This document shows, piece by piece, positions 19,255 through 28,087 of a DNA stretch of 64,000 nt; positions within the stretch are counted from its first letter, which is position 1, and each line of letters starts with the position of its first letter. The notes below the pieces were generated by a model. That model saw nothing but the letters and a program-made list of their open reading frames with translations, was not told the origin of the DNA and searched no databases. The DNA is from Streptomyces violascens (GTDB lineage: Bacteria; Actinomycetota; Actinomycetes; Streptomycetales; Streptomycetaceae): contig NZ_BMUA01000007.1 of NCBI RefSeq assembly GCF_014649955.1, positions 1 through 64,000 of the forward strand. The letters run 5' to 3'. Made by a program: the position numbers and the translations under genes.

Positions 19255-19345
19255 GCCTCTGGTTGAGCCGGGTTTCCTGGGGCTCCGCCCCAGGCCCCGT
19301 TCGCGCCTTGAGGGCGCTCGTCCTCAATCGCCGGACAGGCTGAGA
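19255..19345. repeat. Dispersed intergenic repeat
   Basis: A hairpin CCTGGGGC..GCCCCAGG (19277-19293) is followed by the unit GTTCGCGCCTTGAGGGCGCT.. ending CGCCGGACAGGC (19298-19340). The same unit recurs at 63235-63278 with one or two changes, and in reverse near 14100-14150. The surrounding 290-bp gap holds no other gene I can support. Confidence 0.65.
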
Positions 19346-19475
19346 TGCTCCGGTGCCGGCCGGCATGGGCGCTGCTAGGGGTCTCGGGAAGGGGTGGGGG
19401 CCTCGGGGTCCGGGGCGGAGCACCGGCACAGCTGACCGCCCGCCCCCGGGCGGGCACGGGTGGCATGCTGGGGGC

Positions 19476-20054
19476 ATGGATGGGAAAACGGGGGTTGGGG
19501 TTCGGCCCCTCAGGGCCGATGCGCGGCGCAACCACGACCGCCTGCTCGCCGTAGCCCGCACCGCCTTCGCGGAACGCGGCACGGACACCTCCCTGGAGGA
19601 CGTGGCCCGCAGGGCCGGCGTGGGCATCGGCACCCTGTACCGGCACTTCCCCACCCGCCACGCCCTGCTGAGCGCGGTGTTCCAGAGCGAGGTGGACGTA
19701 CTCCTCGACCGCTCAAGGGAGTTGCTGGACGCCGAGCAGCCCTGCACCGCGCTCATCGAGTGGCTGCGCGCCATCATCACGCACGCCGGGGTGTACCGGG
19801 GCCTGGCCCGCGCCCTCATGTCGGCCTCGGGCGACGCGAGTTCGGCCCTGGCCAGGTGCAGCGAGCCGATGCGGAAGGCGGGCGACGCCCTGCTCGTACG
19901 GGCCAGGGAAGCCGGTTCCGTACGAGCCGACGTCACCATCGCCGACCTCATGCAGCTGACCAACGCGATCGCCCTGGCGGCCGAACAGTCCCCGGACGAC
20001 CCCGAGTTGGCGGACCGCCTGCTCGCCCTGACCTACCGGGGCCTGAAGGGGTAG
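19476..20054 (+). CDS. TetR/AcrR family transcriptional regulator
   Basis: The 192-aa protein has a TetR-type HTH (about 14-62; NHDRLLAVARTAFAERG and GIGTLYRHFPTRHALL) and an all-helical ligand domain. The start is ATG 19476 (MDGKTGVGVRPLRADA); a -10-like CATGCT ends 6 nt before it, so it may be leaderless. Targets are unknown; neighbours suggest no clear ligand. Confidence 0.88.
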   Translation: MDGKTGVGVRPLRADARRNHDRLLAVARTAFAERGTDTSLEDVARRAGVGIGTLYRHFPTRHALLSAVFQSEVDVLLDRSRELLDAEQPCTALIEWLRAIITHAGVYRGLARALMSASGDASSALARCSEPMRKAGDALLVRAREAGSVRADVTIADLMQLTNAIALAAEQSPDDPELADRLLALTYRGLKG

Positions 20055-20067
20055 AAGGCCCCCCGCC

Positions 20068-21024
20068 TCAGCGCCGCCGCAGATCCGCGACCCGTGCCCG
20101 CTCCCCCGGCCCCTGCGGCTCGCCCATGGACGCCGCGCTGCGCAACTGCGGGCCCGCACCGGGGCCGTGGCTGCGGCGCTGGCCGGGGAGCGGCATGTCG
20201 CGGCGCGGGGGACGGCCGGGGGTGGACTCGCCGCCCGTGCCCACGGGGCCGGCCACGGCGATCTGCACGCCCTGGTCGGCAAGGGCCTGCAACTCGGTGG
20301 CGGCACGGTCGTCGTGGCCCGGCGGCTCGTCGGTGACCAGGCGCGTGATCACGTCGGTCGGCACCGTCTGGAACATCGTGTCGGTGCCGAGTTTGGTGTG
20401 GTCGGCCAGGACCACGACCTCCGCGGCGGCCTGGACGAGGGCCCGGTCGACGGACGCCGAGAGCATGTTGGAGGTGGACAGGCCGCGTTCGGCCGTGAGT
20501 CCACTCCCCGACAGGAAGGCGCGGGAGACGCGAAGGCCCTGGAGGGACTGCTCGGCGCCACTGCCCACCAGGGCGTAGTTGGAGCCGCGCAGGGTGCCTC
20601 CGGTCATGACCACTTCGACCCGGTTGGCGTGCGCCAACGCCTGTGCCACCAAAAGGGAGTTGGTGACGACGGTCAGGCCGGGGACCCGTGCGAGCCGGCG
20701 GGCCAGCTCCTGCGTGGTCGTCCCCGCGCCGACCACAATGGCCTCGCCCTCTTCGACGAGGCTGGCGGCGAGGTCGGCGATGGCCGTCTTCTCCGCGGTC
20801 GCTAGATGGGATTTCTGCGGGAAGCCGGATTCGCGGGTGAACCCGCCCGGCAGCACCGCACCGCCGTGCCGACGGTCGAGGAGTCCTTCTGCCTCCAGCG
20901 CCCGCACGTCCCGCCGTACGGTCACTTCGGAGGTCTGGACGACGCGGGCGAGCTCACGGAGCGATACCGCCCCGTTGGCGCGCACCATTTCGAGGATCAA
21001 TTGGCGACGTTCTGCAGCGAACAC
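20068..21024 (-). CDS. DeoR/GlpR family transcriptional repressor
   Basis: The 318-aa protein has an N-terminal DeoR winged HTH (about 1-57; RRQLILEMVRANGAVSLREL and TSEVTVRRDVRALEAEGLL) and a DeoR C-terminal sensor domain (about 75-235) of the isomerase-like fold that binds sugar phosphates. A 60-residue Pro/Arg/Gly-rich tail is unusual for the family. It lies 2.5 kb from the purine nucleoside phosphorylase gene. This makes it the best local candidate for the regulator of the nucleoside genes that share CTACGCGCGTAG; that link is inference. Its own promoter lacks the palindrome. Confidence 0.85.
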   Translation of the reverse strand: MFAAERRQLILEMVRANGAVSLRELARVVQTSEVTVRRDVRALEAEGLLDRRHGGAVLPGGFTRESGFPQKSHLATAEKTAIADLAASLVEEGEAIVVGAGTTTQELARRLARVPGLTVVTNSLLVAQALAHANRVEVVMTGGTLRGSNYALVGSGAEQSLQGLRVSRAFLSGSGLTAERGLSTSNMLSASVDRALVQAAAEVVVLADHTKLGTDTMFQTVPTDVITRLVTDEPPGHDDRAATELQALADQGVQIAVAGPVGTGGESTPGRPPRRDMPLPGQRRSHGPGAGPQLRSAASMGEPQGPGERARVADLRRR

Positions 21025-21178
21025 GAAACTGACAGTAACCTGGGCGGCCGAATATTCTCAGCAGTTTGCGCCGAACAACAGAAGATGCACTCAAAGGGGG
21101 TCATCGAGTGGTATACGTCCGGACCGGTACTCACAGGCCTCGCGCCGCCCTCGACAACCCCCTGTCCCACCAGGGAAG

Positions 21179-22618
21179 TTACGCCTCTCCGGCCTTCTTC
21201 CGGGTGTGCAGCTGACGGGCCACCTCGGCGATCGAGCCCGACAGCGACGGGTACACAGTGAACGCATTCGCGATCTGCTCGACCGTCAGATTGTTGTCGA
21301 CCGCGATCGAGATCGGATGGATCAGTTCACTCGCGCGCGGTGCGACGACACAACCGCCCACGATGATGCCGGTGCCCGGCCGGCAGAAGATCTTGACGAA
21401 GCCGTCCCGGATGCCCTGCATCTTGGCGCGCGGGTTGCGAAGGAGCGGCAGTTTGACGACGCGGGCCTCGATCTTGCCCGCGTCGACGTCGGCCTGCGTG
21501 TAGCCGACGGTGGCGATCTCCGGGTCGGTGAAGACGTTGGAGGAGACCGTCTTCAGGTTGAGCGGGGCCACCGCGTCGCCCAGGAAGTGGTACATCGCGA
21601 TGCGGCCCTGCATCGCGGCGACCGAGGCGAGCGCGAAGATGCCGGTCACGTCGCCGGCCGCGTACACGCCGGGGGCGGAGGTGCGCGAGACCTTGTCGGT
21701 CCAGATGTGGCCGGACTCCTTGAGGCGTACGCCCGACTCCTCCAGACCCATGTTCGCGGTGTTGGGGATCGCGCCGACGGCCATCAGGCAGTGGGTGCCG
21801 CTGATGACCCGGCCGTCGGAGAGGGTGACCTCGACGCGGTCGCCGACGCGCTTGGCGGACTCGGCGCGCGAGCGGGCCATGACGTTCATGCCGCGGCGGC
21901 GGAACACGTCCTCCAGGACGGCGGCCGCGTCCGGGTCCTCGCCCGGCAGCACCCGGTCGCGGGAGGAGACGAGGGTGACCTTGGAGCCGAGCGCCTGGTA
22001 GGCGCCCGCGAACTCGGCGCCGGTGACGCCGGAACCGACCACGATGAGCTCCTCGGGGAGCTCGTCCAGGTCGTACACCTGCGTCCAGTTGAGGATCCGC
22101 TCGCCGTCGGGCTGGGCGTCGGGCAGCTCGCGCGGGCTGCCGCCGGTGGCGATCAGGACGGCCTCGGCGGTGAGCATCTCCTCGGTGCCGTCGGCGGCCG
22201 TGACGATCACGTCGCGCGTGCCGTCGATGCCCTGGGGGCCCGCGAGCCGGCCGCGGCCGCGCATGACGCGGGCGCCGGCCCGGGTCACCGAGGCGGTGAT
22301 GTCGTGGGACTGGGCGAGCGCGAGGCGCTTGACGCGCCGGTTGACCTTGCCGAGGTCCACGCCGACGACCCGGGCGGACTGCTCCTCGGGGGGCGTGTCG
22401 TCGGCGACGAGGATGCCCAACTCCTCGTACGAAGAGTCGAAGGTGGTCATCACCTCGGCCGTCGCGATCAGGGTCTTCGACGGCACGCAGTCGGTCAGCA
22501 CCGACGCCCCGCCCAGACCGTCGCAGTCCACGACGGTCACCTCCGCACCGAGCTGGGCGCCCACCAGGGCCGCCTCGTATCCGCCCGGTCCGCCACCGAT
22601 GATCACGATCCGCGTCAC
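21179..22618 (-). CDS. lpdA: LpdA-like NAD(P)H-quinone reductase (flavoprotein disulfide reductase fold)
   Basis: The 479-aa FAD enzyme has GGGPGGYEAALVGAQLGAEV for FAD, a second Rossmann motif VVGSGVTGAEFAGAYQALG for NAD(P)H, and the dimerisation domain at 350-470. In the redox-active site of true lipoamide dehydrogenases (TCLNVGC) this protein has ASVLTDC: the first Cys is Ser, so the disulfide cannot form. This matches M. tuberculosis LpdA (Rv3303c), which reduces quinones rather than lipoamide. GTG 22618 is the first start that keeps the FAD motif intact. Confidence 0.87.
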   Translation of the reverse strand: MTRIVIIGGGPGGYEAALVGAQLGAEVTVVDCDGLGGASVLTDCVPSKTLIATAEVMTTFDSSYEELGILVADDTPPEEQSARVVGVDLGKVNRRVKRLALAQSHDITASVTRAGARVMRGRGRLAGPQGIDGTRDVIVTAADGTEEMLTAEAVLIATGGSPRELPDAQPDGERILNWTQVYDLDELPEELIVVGSGVTGAEFAGAYQALGSKVTLVSSRDRVLPGEDPDAAAVLEDVFRRRGMNVMARSRAESAKRVGDRVEVTLSDGRVISGTHCLMAVGAIPNTANMGLEESGVRLKESGHIWTDKVSRTSAPGVYAAGDVTGIFALASVAAMQGRIAMYHFLGDAVAPLNLKTVSSNVFTDPEIATVGYTQADVDAGKIEARVVKLPLLRNPRAKMQGIRDGFVKIFCRPGTGIIVGGCVVAPRASELIHPISIAVDNNLTVEQIANAFTVYPSLSGSIAEVARQLHTRKKAGEA

Positions 22619-22842
22619 GAAAAAGTCCGCCTCGTAGTGTCGATCCCGGCCTGCCTGCCCGCCCGGCCGGGGGTCCGGGGCGGGGCCCCGGGGGAACGCA
22701 GTACGTACCTCATTGTCCCGCACGCTTCAAGTGTCCTCGCCCCGGGGGCGCCATTCGGCCGCCGTGGCGGGATCCGCCGCGGCCCGGATGCGGGCGGGCC
22801 GCACGAAGTACCCCCACGGGCCACTGTCGTACCCTCGACACC

Positions 22843-23280
22843 ATGTCGCTCTACGCCGCGTACGCCGGCAACCTGGATCCGCGGCTGATGACCCGCCGCG
22901 CCCCGCACTCACCGTTGCGCGGCACCGGCTGGCTCAACGGCTGGCGCCTGACGTTCGGCGGGGAGCAGATGGGCTGGGAGGGCGCCCTCGCGACGATCGT
23001 CGAGGCACCCCGCTCGCAGGTCTTCGTCGCCCTGTACGACATCGCGCCGCTCGACGAGGAGTCGATGGACCGGTGGGAGGGGGTCGGGCTCGACATCTAC
23101 CGCCGGATGCGGGTACGGGTGCACACGCTGGACGGCGAGGAAGCGGCCTGGCTGTACGTCCTGAACGGGTACGAGGGCGGTCTGCCCTCGGCTCGGTACC
23201 TGGGCGAGCTCGCCGACGCGGCCGAGTCCGCGGGCGCGCCGCACGACTATGTGATGGAACTCCGCAAGCGGCCCTGCTGA
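22843..23280 (+). CDS. Gamma-glutamylcyclotransferase-like (AIG2/GGCT fold) protein
   Basis: The 145-aa protein starts MSLYAAYAGNLDPRLMTRRAP, with YAGNL in place of the usual Y-G-S-N/T-L substrate loop, and ends in the MELRKRPC helix. Conserved Glu residues are in LDEESMDRWEGV. Family members form 5-oxoproline from gamma-glutamyl peptides, but many bacterial homologues have unknown substrates. TACCCT ends 7 nt before the ATG, so it is probably leaderless. It is divergent from lpdA. Confidence 0.78.
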   Translation: MSLYAAYAGNLDPRLMTRRAPHSPLRGTGWLNGWRLTFGGEQMGWEGALATIVEAPRSQVFVALYDIAPLDEESMDRWEGVGLDIYRRMRVRVHTLDGEEAAWLYVLNGYEGGLPSARYLGELADAAESAGAPHDYVMELRKRPC

Positions 23281-23291
23281 GTCCGGCCCGG

Positions 23292-23329
23292 AGCCCGGCC
23301 CCCTTGAAGACCAAGGTCAGGGCCGGGCT
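23292..23329 (+). terminator. Nested hairpin terminator after the GGCT-like gene
   Basis: A 10-bp outer stem AGCCCGGCCC/GGGCCGGGCT encloses a smaller CCTTG/CAAGG stem. It insulates the punA promoter from upstream transcription. Confidence 0.65.
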
Positions 23330-23410
23330 TCGCGCCTTTGCGGCGCGATGGCCGCTGCCGCTTTCGTGCGAAGCCACAAAGGGATCGGACAGGTCCGTTA
23401 TCCTGCACAT

Positions 23411-23422
23411 CTACGCGCGTAG
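23411..23422 (+). promoter_or_regulatory. Putative nucleoside-regulon operator, punA copy (perfect)
   Basis: The perfect palindrome CTACGCGCGTAG lies 113 nt upstream of the purine nucleoside phosphorylase start. The same 12 bp, or near matches, precede deoC, add, deoA, the nucleoside ABC operon and the BMP lipoprotein gene. Confidence 0.75.
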
Positions 23423-23433
23423 GACTTCAGCGG

Positions 23434-23451
23434 TTACGCTCGTGCGCGTAA
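23434..23451 (+). promoter_or_regulatory. Second inverted repeat in the punA promoter
   Basis: TTACGC-N6-GCGTAA carries the same half-site as the operator at 23411 (TACGC/GCGTA) but with six extra bases between halves. TACGCT within it (23435-23440) could be the -10 element. Confidence 0.4.
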
Positions 23452-23535
23452 TTCTTCTTTACCGGGGGAAATCCCCCGGACCCGGCCGGACAGTCACCGG
23501 GCGGGACGACGTTCCTTCGCGAGGCGAGAGACTCA

Positions 23536-24357
23536 GTGAACGCATCTGCCACCCCGGACCTGCTCCAGGACCCCCACGCCGCCGCCGACGCCGCCGCCGC
23601 GCGTCTGCGCGAGCTCACCGGCGCCGAGACCCACGACGTCGCCCTGGTGATGGGCTCCGGCTGGGCGCCGGCCGTCGACGCCCTCGGCGCCCCCGAGGCC
23701 GAGTTCCCCGTGACCGAGCTGCCGGGCTTCCCGCCGCCGGCCGTCGAGGGACACGGCGGCAAGATCCGCTCGTACAAGATCGGTGACAAGCGCGCGCTGG
23801 TCTTCCTCGGCCGTACGCACTTCTACGAGGGCCGCGGCGTCGCCGCCGTCTCGCACGGTGTGCGCACCGCCGTCGCCGCCGGCTGCAAGACCGTCGTGCT
23901 GACCAACGGCTGCGGCGGTCTGCGCGAGGGCATGCGCCCGGGCCAGCCGGTCCTGATCAGCGACCACCTCAACCTGACGGCCACCTCGCCGATCATCGGC
24001 GCCAACTTCGTGGACCTCACCGACCTGTACTCGCCGCGTCTGCGCGCGCTGTGCAAGGAGGTCGACGAGACGCTGGAAGAGGGCGTCTACGTCCAGTTCC
24101 CCGGCCCGCACTACGAGACCCCGGCCGAGATCAACATGGTCCGCGTGCTGGGCGGCGACCTGGTCGGCATGTCGACCGTGCTCGAAGCCATCGCCGCCCG
24201 CGAGGCCGGCGCGGAGGTCCTCGGGATCTCGCTCGTCACCAACCTCGCCGCCGGTCTCACCGGTGAGCCGCTCAACCACGAAGAGGTGCTCCAGGCGGGC
24301 CGCGACTCCGCGGCGCGCATGGGCGAGCTGCTCACCCGGGTACTCGACCGCATCTGA
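23536..24357 (+). CDS. punA: Purine nucleoside phosphorylase (trimeric type)
   Basis: The 273-aa enzyme cleaves purine (deoxy)nucleosides with phosphate to base and (deoxy)ribose-1-phosphate. Phosphate and purine contacts are visible: [22 protein letters not shown], the [11 protein letters not shown] loop and LVTNLAAG, where Asn favours 6-oxopurines as in trimeric PNP (PunA) enzymes. The start is GTG 23536, after GAGGCGAGAG. The mutase gene follows after 26 nt, so the two form an operon under the 23411 operator. Confidence 0.94.
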   Translation: MNASATPDLLQDPHAAADAAAARLRELTGAETHDVALVMGSGWAPAVDALGAPEAEFPVTELPGFPPPAVEGHGGKIRSYKIGDKRALVFLGRTHFYEGRGVAAVSHGVRTAVAAGCKTVVLTNGCGGLREGMRPGQPVLISDHLNLTATSPIIGANFVDLTDLYSPRLRALCKEVDETLEEGVYVQFPGPHYETPAEINMVRVLGGDLVGMSTVLEAIAAREAGAEVLGISLVTNLAAGLTGEPLNHEEVLQAGRDSAARMGELLTRVLDRI

Positions 24358-24383
24358 TCCCCTTTTCGCGAAAGGCTGACAAC

Positions 24384-26018
24384 GTGACGCAGGACCTGAT
24401 CGCGCGGGCCCAGGCCTGGCTGGCCGAGGACCCCGACAGCGAGACGCGCGAGGAGCTCGCGAAGCTCATCGAGAGCGCGGACGCCGAGGAATTGGCCGCG
24501 CGGTTCAGCGGCACGCTGCAGTTCGGCACCGCCGGGCTGCGCGGCGAGCTGGGCGCCGGGCCGATGCGGATGAACCGTTCGGTCGTCATCCGGGCCGCCG
24601 CCGGGCTCGCCGCGTACCTGAAGGCGAAGGGCCAGGGCGACGGGCTCGTCGTCATCGGGTACGACGCCCGCTACAAGTCCGCGGACTTCGCGCGGGACAC
24701 GGCGGCCGTCATGGTGGGCGCCGGGCTCAGGGCGACCGTCCTGCCCCGGCCGCTGCCGACGCCCGTACTCGCCTACGCCATAAGGCACTTGGGCGCCGTG
24801 GCCGGTGTCGAGGTGACGGCCAGTCACAACCCGCCGCGGGACAACGGCTACAAGGTCTACCTCGGTGACGGCTCGCAGATCGTGCCGCCCGCCGACGCGG
24901 AGATCGCCGCCGAGATCGACGCGGTCGTCTCGCTGAACGACGTACCGCGCCCCGAGAGCGGCTGGGAGGTGCTCGGGGACGAGGTCCTGGACGCCTATCT
25001 GGCGCGTACGGACGCGGTGTTGACCCCCGGGTCGCCGCGCACCGCGAACGTCGTCTACACGGCGATGCACGGCGTCGGCAAGGACGTGCTGCTCGCCGCG
25101 TTCGCGCGGGCCGGGTTCCCCGAGCCGGTGCTGGTGGCCGAACAGGCCGAGCCCGACCCGGCGTTCCCGACCGTGGCCTTCCCGAACCCGGAGGAGCCGG
25201 GCGCGATGGACCTGGCGTTCGCCACGGCCCGCCGCGCCGACCCCGACATCGTGATCGCCAACGACCCGGACGCCGACCGCTGCGCGGCCGCGGTCAAGGA
25301 CCGGGACGGCGAGTGGCGGATGCTGCGCGGCGACGAGGTCGGCGCGCTGCTCGCCGCCCACCTGGTCACCAAGGGCGTCTCGGGTGTGTTCGCCGAGTCG
25401 ATCGTGTCGTCCTCGCTGCTCGGCCGCATCGCCGAGGCCGCGGGGCTCGGCTACGAGGAGACGCTCACCGGGTTCAAGTGGATCGCCCGCGTGGACGGTC
25501 TGCGCTACGGCTACGAGGAGGCGCTCGGCTACTGCGTCGACCCCGAGGGCGTGCGCGACAAGGACGGCATCACGGCCGCGCTGCTGGTCGCCGAGCTCGC
25601 CTCCGTCCTGAAGGAGCAGGGCCGCACGGTCCTGGACCTCCTGGACGACCTGGCGCTTGCGCACGGCCTGCACGCCACCGACCAGCTGTCGGTGCGCGTC
25701 GAGGACCTCACCGTGATCTCGGACGCGATGGCGCGCCTGCGCGAGCAGCCGCCGACCGCGCTCGCGGGCCTGGCGGTCACCAAGGCCGAGGACCTCACCG
25801 AGGGGACCGAGGCCCTGCCGCCCACCGACGGTCTGCGCTACTACCTGGAGGGCGCCCGGGTGATCGTCCGCCCGAGCGGCACCGAGCCGAAGCTCAAGTG
25901 CTACCTGGAGGTCGTGGTCCCGGTCGGCTCCGCCGACGATCTTGACTCGGCCCGCGCCAAGGGCGCCGAGCTGCTCGCCGGCATCAAGAAGGACCTCGCG
26001 GCGGCCGCCGGCATCTGA
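24384..26018 (+). CDS. Phosphosugar mutase (phosphoglucomutase/phosphomannomutase superfamily), probable phosphopentomutase role
   Basis: The 544-aa enzyme has the alpha-D-phosphohexomutase four-domain layout: phosphoserine loop VEVTASHNPPRDNGYKVY (about 147-163), metal loop DPDADRC, sugar loop GYEEALGY, and C-terminal phosphate loop RPSGTEPKLK. Family members interconvert sugar-1- and sugar-6/5-phosphates. Its operon position after punA suggests it turns (deoxy)ribose-1-phosphate into the 5-phosphate used by DeoC; that specificity is inferred. The start is GTG 24384 with GAAAGG upstream. Confidence 0.88.
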   Translation: MTQDLIARAQAWLAEDPDSETREELAKLIESADAEELAARFSGTLQFGTAGLRGELGAGPMRMNRSVVIRAAAGLAAYLKAKGQGDGLVVIGYDARYKSADFARDTAAVMVGAGLRATVLPRPLPTPVLAYAIRHLGAVAGVEVTASHNPPRDNGYKVYLGDGSQIVPPADAEIAAEIDAVVSLNDVPRPESGWEVLGDEVLDAYLARTDAVLTPGSPRTANVVYTAMHGVGKDVLLAAFARAGFPEPVLVAEQAEPDPAFPTVAFPNPEEPGAMDLAFATARRADPDIVIANDPDADRCAAAVKDRDGEWRMLRGDEVGALLAAHLVTKGVSGVFAESIVSSSLLGRIAEAAGLGYEETLTGFKWIARVDGLRYGYEEALGYCVDPEGVRDKDGITAALLVAELASVLKEQGRTVLDLLDDLALAHGLHATDQLSVRVEDLTVISDAMARLREQPPTALAGLAVTKAEDLTEGTEALPPTDGLRYYLEGARVIVRPSGTEPKLKCYLEVVVPVGSADDLDSARAKGAELLAGIKKDLAAAAGI

Positions 26019-26035
26019 CGGACGGCACGCGACGG

Positions 26036-26069
26036 AGTGGGGCGGTGGTCGATCGACCACCGCCCCACT
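26036..26069 (+). terminator. Terminator: 34-bp perfect palindrome
   Basis: Two 17-bp arms (26036-26052 and 26053-26069, starting AGTGGGGCGGTGG) are perfectly complementary with no spacer. It begins 18 nt after the mutase stop and closes the punA operon. Confidence 0.85.
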
Positions 26070-26184
26070 CCCGCTTTCGGGTGATTTCACACGGCGGTTG
26101 ACGCAGCGGTGCGGCATCCGGCGGGGACTTGCGAGAAAGGGTGGCCCGTACCTCTCGCCGTGCCCGAGCCAAGGAGCCGTCGCC

Positions 26185-27408
26185 GTGTCACCGACCGCAC
26201 CGCCACCGGCGTCGACCACGGTCCGTCGCCGTCCCGTCCCCGCCGCACGCCGGCACCCGGCCCGGCGCGGCACGGGCGGCCGGCCGCCGGCCGGGGAACG
26301 GGCACGGACCGCCCTCGGGTACGCCGGGCCCGCGCTGCTCGGCTATCTCGCGGTCCGCCTCTTCGGGATGCTCGTCCTCGCGAAGTGGGCGCACGTGCGC
26401 CACCACGGGATCTGGCCGACGCTCGCCACGTCCTGGGACTCCAACTGGTACCTCGGCATCGCCGACCACGGCTACGTCCACGCGCTGCACGCCGAGCAGC
26501 TGAACAACCTGGCCTTCTTCCCGCTGTACCCGTGCCTGGTGAAGGCGGTCGCGGCCGTCACGCCGGGCTCGCGGGCCAGCGTCGGTCTGCTGCTCGCGAT
26601 CGGGTTCTCGCTGGTCGCCGCGTGCGGGGTGTTCGCGGTCGGCGACCGCCTGCACGGCCGCCGCACGGGCTCCCTGCTCACGGTCCTGTGGGCGGCGCTG
26701 CCGGTCGGCGTGGTCCAGTGGATGGGCTACACCGAGTCCCTGTTCACCGCGCTCACGGCGTGGGCGCTGTACTGCGTGCTGGCCCGGCGCTGGGTCTGGG
26801 CGGGCTCACTGGCGGCGCTGGCGGGCCTGACCCGCCCCACCGGCATCGCGATCGCGGCCGCCGTCTCACTGACCGCCCTCGTGGCCCTCGTACGCGCCCG
26901 CAGGCTCGACCGGCGCCTGGTGCTCGGCGGACTGCTCGCGCCGACCGGCTGGTGCGGCTACGTGGCCTGGGTGGGGCTGCGGCTCGGCCGCTGGGACGGC
27001 TATTTCGCGGTGCAGAAGGTCTGGGACAACGAGTGGGACGGCGGCATCGGCACCCTGCGCGACATGCGGTCCCTCCTCGTGTACGCGAACCGGCCGCCGC
27101 TGTTCCTGGTCCTGGTCACGCTGATCCTGATCCTGTCCGGCGCGCTGTACCTGCTCTCGCTCGCCGACCGCCAGCCGCCGGCCCTGCTGGTCTTCACGGG
27201 CGCGCTGCTCGTGGTCGTCCTCGGCAGCGGCGGCGTCTACTTCCCGCGGGCCCGGTTCCTGGTCCCCGGCTTTCCGCTGCTGCTGCCGGTCGCGCTGGCG
27301 CTGGCGCGGGCCCGCCGCACGGTCACCGTCCTGGTGCTCGGCGCGGCCACCCTGTCGTCGGCGTGGCTGGGCGCGTACATGCTCCTGGTGTGGCCGGGCC
27401 CGCCGTGA
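26185..27408 (+). CDS. Polytopic membrane glycosyltransferase, PIG-V/mannosyltransferase-like
   Basis: The 407-aa membrane protein has about ten predicted helices. After helix 1 an extracytosolic loop carries WDSNWYLGIADHGYVH and FFPLYPCLVKA, the pattern of PIG-V-type (GT76-like) transferases that use polyprenyl-phosphate sugars. GTG 26185 has AAGGAG 8 nt upstream. The acceptor is unknown; protein or envelope glycan mannosylation is a guess from the fold. Confidence 0.75.
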   Translation: MSPTAPPPASTTVRRRPVPAARRHPARRGTGGRPPAGERARTALGYAGPALLGYLAVRLFGMLVLAKWAHVRHHGIWPTLATSWDSNWYLGIADHGYVHALHAEQLNNLAFFPLYPCLVKAVAAVTPGSRASVGLLLAIGFSLVAACGVFAVGDRLHGRRTGSLLTVLWAALPVGVVQWMGYTESLFTALTAWALYCVLARRWVWAGSLAALAGLTRPTGIAIAAAVSLTALVALVRARRLDRRLVLGGLLAPTGWCGYVAWVGLRLGRWDGYFAVQKVWDNEWDGGIGTLRDMRSLLVYANRPPLFLVLVTLILILSGALYLLSLADRQPPALLVFTGALLVVVLGSGGVYFPRARFLVPGFPLLLPVALALARARRTVTVLVLGAATLSSAWLGAYMLLVWPGPP

Positions 27409-27414
27409 GCGGGG

Positions 27415-28050
27415 TCAGCCGATGGCGAGCAGGACGACGAACAGCACCGCACCGGCGACCGCCGGCGCGATCACCTCGTACGCCCAGCGGACAACGACCT
27501 CGCCCTGTGCGCTCTCGCGCAGGGCGCCCTGTTCGGCGAGGTCGCGCAGGTCCCGGATGGACTGGTCGGCGGGCGCCATGCGCGTCTTGGCAACGCTGAC
27601 GTCGGCCGTGACCGGGACGCCGATCTGCCCGTCGACCGTCGCGTCCCGCACCTGGCGGCGGGCCGCCCGCTTGCGCTGGCGCAGCGAGACGGGGATCGCC
27701 CACAGCTGGTACTTGCCGCCCGCCTGGTCGAAGACCTCGCTGGAGTACCCGGCCCGTACGTCCGCCACGGACGCCCAGGGCAGCGTGATCGTACGGAACG
27801 GGTTGCGCACCAGGAGCCGGTCGGCGCCCGCGAACACGGCGGGGCGGAAGCTGAAGGCGACGATCAACGGCACCGCGCAGAGCAGCACGGCGAGCGCCAG
27901 CCAGGGGGCGTTGCCGTGGCCCTGGACCACGGCGTCGACGCCGAGCCAGATACCGATCGCAAGCAGCAGCGCGCCGCCGGCGATACCGGCGGGTGAGCGG
28001 TAGGTCCGGTCGGCGTAGGCCGGCTCGGCGGGCGGCGTGGGGCTCGTCAT
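27415..28050 (-). CDS. Membrane protein with PH-like domain
   Basis: The 211-aa protein has two N-terminal helices (about 22-42 and 48-68), a soluble PH-like domain (70-180; starting FRPAVFAGADRLLVRNPFRTI) and a C-terminal helix (188-209). Such bacterial PH proteins occur widely in streptomycetes with unknown role. It converges on the glycosyltransferase with 6 nt between stops and follows the sortase gene on the other side. Confidence 0.72.
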   Translation of the reverse strand: MTSPTPPAEPAYADRTYRSPAGIAGGALLLAIGIWLGVDAVVQGHGNAPWLALAVLLCAVPLIVAFSFRPAVFAGADRLLVRNPFRTITLPWASVADVRAGYSSEVFDQAGGKYQLWAIPVSLRQRKRAARRQVRDATVDGQIGVPVTADVSVAKTRMAPADQSIRDLRDLAEQGALRESAQGEVVVRWAYEVIAPAVAGAVLFVVLLAIG

Positions 28051-28087
28051 GGCCCGATTCTGCCTCAGAGCCAGGGCCCCGGTTCGC

